Below, in pieces: positions 61,889 through 64,000 of a stretch of 64,000 nt of DNA. The number at the start of each line of letters is the position of its first letter. The stretch's first letter is position 1. Origin of the DNA: Pseudogymnoascus destructans (taxonomy: Eukaryota > Ascomycota > Leotiomycetes > Thelebolales > Thelebolaceae); NCBI RefSeq assembly GCF_001641265.1, contig NW_020167522.1, positions 1,488,001 through 1,552,000 of the forward strand. The letters run 5' to 3'. Under the pieces are notes generated by a model, which saw only the letters and a list, made by a program, of their open reading frames with translations, had not been told where the DNA came from and ran no database searches. The translations under genes were made by a program, and so were the position numbers.

Positions 61889-63258
61889 CAGTACTAGACC
61901 ACTGCTATTAACCGAATTCCAATTTGACGCGTAAATCGCGTCGCGTAACCCACCCCTCCTTGTACAACAACCATAATTATGCCACCAACTCGGAGGGCTT
62001 TGGCTCCAATTGATGGGAATCGACAGCCTGGTGGCCAATTAAGCCCATACCAACGCGGGCAGATTATTGGGAGGCAGTCAGAGGGTGCAACACCTACTAA
62101 GATTGCACACGACCTAAACCTTGACTGAAGCACCGTACGATATACAATTGCAGTTGACTCAATACGCACCGAAGGCAAGAGCCTACCCCGTACACCACGG
62201 GGAAAGTCATATACAGAAGCAGAGCAACGCCTTATACTCCGCCATGTATGCCTAAACCCAAAGGATACATACCAAGAAGTAAAGGATGCTTGTAATGTTG
62301 CTTGCTCAACATCAACTATAAAGAGGATACTACAAGAAGCAGGCATAGGCAATTGGCGTGCAAAGTGTCGCCCTTTCCTACTGCCAATACATGCAGCTAA
62401 ACGGCTTGCATGGTGTTTAGCACGGAGGAATTGGACAGCAGAGGATTGGGGTCAAGTTGTGTGGAGTGATGAGTGCTCTGTTGAGCGGGGGCGGGGTAAC
62501 AGGAGCGAGTGGTGTTTCTGCACACCTGCTCAGAAGTGGCAGCGGGAGATGATCCAAACCTACAGTACAAAGAAGAACATGAAGAAAATGGTTTGGGGGG
62601 CAGAAGGCCAGAGCAATTTATACCTTATGAACTGTAACTTTGAGTCAAAGAAGTTTGGATATACTGCAAACTCATACCTTGAGATTCTAGAAGCAGAACT
62701 CCTCCCTATTTTTGAGAGTCTTGACTCTAGCTACTCATTTATGCAAGATAATGCTCCTATCCATACTGCGGGTATGGTTACAGACTTTCTTGAGGAGCAT
62801 ATGATTACTACACTCTATGGGTGGCCGCCCTACTCACCCGACCTCAACCCAATTGATCACATTTGGTGGCACTTGAAAACCCGGGTGTGTGAGATGTTCC
62901 CTGAAATTGCAAAGGATAAATCAAACTCAGAACATGCAAGACAGCGTCTAGAATCATGTTTGCAAGCAGCATGGGACACATTAGTCAAGTCATTGTTTGA
63001 TAAATTGTATAAGAGTATGCCGAGTAGAATTGAGGCGTGCATTCAAGCAGACGGGTGGCATACAAAATCTAGAATACTCATTTTTTATACTATATACTAT
63101 AGGGGCTTATTTTGTATAGCTGTCAATTCTAATTACAATGGATCAATTTTTACATCTATCGCTCTAAAATTGCATATGTTACGAGCAAATTAATTATCTA
63201 CGTTCGGTGGCTTCGTGGGTGGTTTTGCGATTCGGTTAATAGCAGTGGTCGGTGACTG
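61889..63258 (+). mobile_element. Tc1/mariner-type transposon, one nonsense mutation
   Basis: Ends CAGTACTAGACCACTGC at 61889 and GCAGTGGTCGGTGACTG at 63258, flanked by TA on both sides (61887-61888, 63259-63260). 1370 bp. A second, more decayed copy lies at 1-840. The flanking DNA (61800-61886 and 63261-63400) appears to be the start of a hAT relic, so this element inserted into it. Confidence 0.9.
61979..63193 (+). pseudogene. Tc1/mariner transposase with a single stop codon
   Basis: 404 codons from MPPTRRALAPIDGNRQ, open except for one TGA near codon 50 (KIAHDLNLD*STV, where the copy at 1-840 has Arg), consistent with CGA to TGA. Helix-turn-helix near residues 25-55 (LSPYQRGQIIGRQ...), then VVWSDECSV (first Asp), SFMQDNAPIHTAG (second Asp) and YSPDLNPIDHIWW (third acidic residue, Asp rather than Glu; 35 residues apart by my count). 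The C-terminus has a DTLVKSLFDKLYKSMPSRI block as in other Tc1 proteins. Confidence 0.88.
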
Positions 63259-63401
63259 TATTTGCCAAAGACTCGAATACTATTCGAGTCCTTGGCAAGC
63301 ACGGCCCAGGATGCCAAGCTATGAAGATTTTACCCCGCCCTCATAGATAGATCCGTAGAAATAGATCCATAGATAATATACCAATTGATATTTCTACCAG
63401 A

Positions 63402-63715
63402 ATGAGCGGCTCTGAGCTATCTGCAATTCCAAGTGATGAAGATGAGGGAATTCAGCTGCTACCACCCCCTTTTCCATTCGAGTCTTCGCCGTCGATAGCT
63501 CTACCATTACTACAAATACGGCCACAACTACCAAATACTCAGTCACCATTGTTCTTAAAGAATGTATTCAGTAGAACATTGTTAAGCACCAGCCCTGCAA
63601 CGATGAAGATTGTCTGTATGCAAGATGGCTGTAATTATAAGCCACAACCGAAGCTTTTATCATGGAATATCACGAGTAATTTGTGGAGGCATGTGTTACG
63701 ATATCAAGTGCGCCT
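63402..63715 (+). pseudogene. hAT transposase N-terminal fragment
   Basis: Starts MSGSELSAIPSDEDEG, the same opening as the hAT copies at 40931 (+) and 40589 (-). A BED-like finger (IVCMQDGCNY...SNLWRHV) follows at residues 65-100. Sequence identity to the family stops at about 63710. Preceded by a hAT-like 5' end with CCAAAGACTCGAATACTATT. Confidence 0.7.
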
Positions 63716-63776
63716 TGCAGCTCGAGTGGGGGTTCAGGGGTGTGGGGAGCTTTCCGGGGTTGGAGCGAAGTTTTCA

Positions 63777-63830
63777 GTTGTGGAGTGAATTCTCAGAACT
63801 GGTCTCGCTAAAGAGAATTCACTCCACAAC
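63777..63830. repeat. 18-bp perfect inverted repeat, 18-base loop
   Basis: GTTGTGGAGTGAATTCTC at 63777-63794 and its exact complement at 63813-63830. No gene around it; it could be a miniature foldback element or a decayed TIR pair. Confidence 0.85.
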
Positions 63831-64000
63831 AACATAGCTGTATATAGATCGAGCCACTGCTCGAGTGCTCCTCTTCTCTTTCCTTTCTTCTCTAGATTGA
63901 GTTTAATTCATAATACCCAACTGGCGCCCTATGCCTTGGTGAACCGTGACAGCATGTTGAAAGCATGCATCCTGCATTATACAAAGCTATAAAACCAGGA
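63831..64000. other. Window end, nothing identified
   Basis: No coding frame or repeat recognised. Confidence 0.3.

Noticed and set aside
1..64000. tRNA or rRNA genes
   Set aside because: I looked for tRNA-like arms and rRNA-like blocks while reading and found none that I could support by eye; a covariance search would be needed to exclude a tRNA.

Overview
The window is nuclear DNA of a filamentous ascomycete (Pezizomycotina). Evidence: 44-67 bp spliceosomal introns with GTAnGN donors and CTRAY branch points, secreted and transport genes of types common in these fungi, fungal DUF3425 bZIP and Zn2Cys6 regulators, and pogo/Fot1, hAT, Tc1 and chromovirus elements whose old copies carry the C-to-T/G-to-A decay expected of repeat-induced point mutation (RIP). 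A Dothideomycete-like source is my impression only; no rRNA or marker gene is present.

Layout. 1-9.4 kb is an AT-rich graveyard of nested, decayed transposons with no host gene. 9.4-11.2 kb holds an intact FAD monooxygenase. Immediately upstream of it sits a 4.1-kb hAT-type element (11501-15589, 8-bp target duplication) that carries a histone H3-like gene with its own promoter and introns; this is the most unusual object in the window. 16.7-22.9 kb is an ordinary gene island: a Ccc1/VIT1 transporter, a secreted phosphoesterase and a Jen1-type carboxylate transporter (the last two convergent). 23-28 kb holds a small TIR element, a broken GH30 glycanase and a broken bZIP gene. 28-43.4 kb is a second repeat cluster with a complete, young Ty3/Gypsy chromovirus (31133-38131, CAACA target duplications, LTRs apparently differing at one base) and several hAT and pogo relics. 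43.5-46.6 kb has a Zn2Cys6 relic and an intact PTR2 peptide transporter with a GATA-rich upstream region. 49-56 kb is a third transposon cluster: an intact Tc1-type element, a Tigger-like element holding two solo LTRs, and a Fot1-like element with one frameshift. 57.5-58.7 kb is a kinase pseudogene, 60.1-61.6 kb an intact S-adenosylmethionine decarboxylase, and the end is another Tc1 copy inserted in a hAT relic.

The intact host genes do not form an obvious pathway or cluster: iron/manganese storage, phosphate release, carboxylate uptake, peptide uptake and polyamine synthesis are independent housekeeping or nutrient functions. What ties the window together is transposon biology: six DNA-transposon families and two LTR families inserted into one another, so that relative ages can be read from the nesting. 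Gene models for seven loci were checked by exon phase: each set of exons sums to a whole number of codons (577, 298, 452, 535, 622, 496 and 333 residues).
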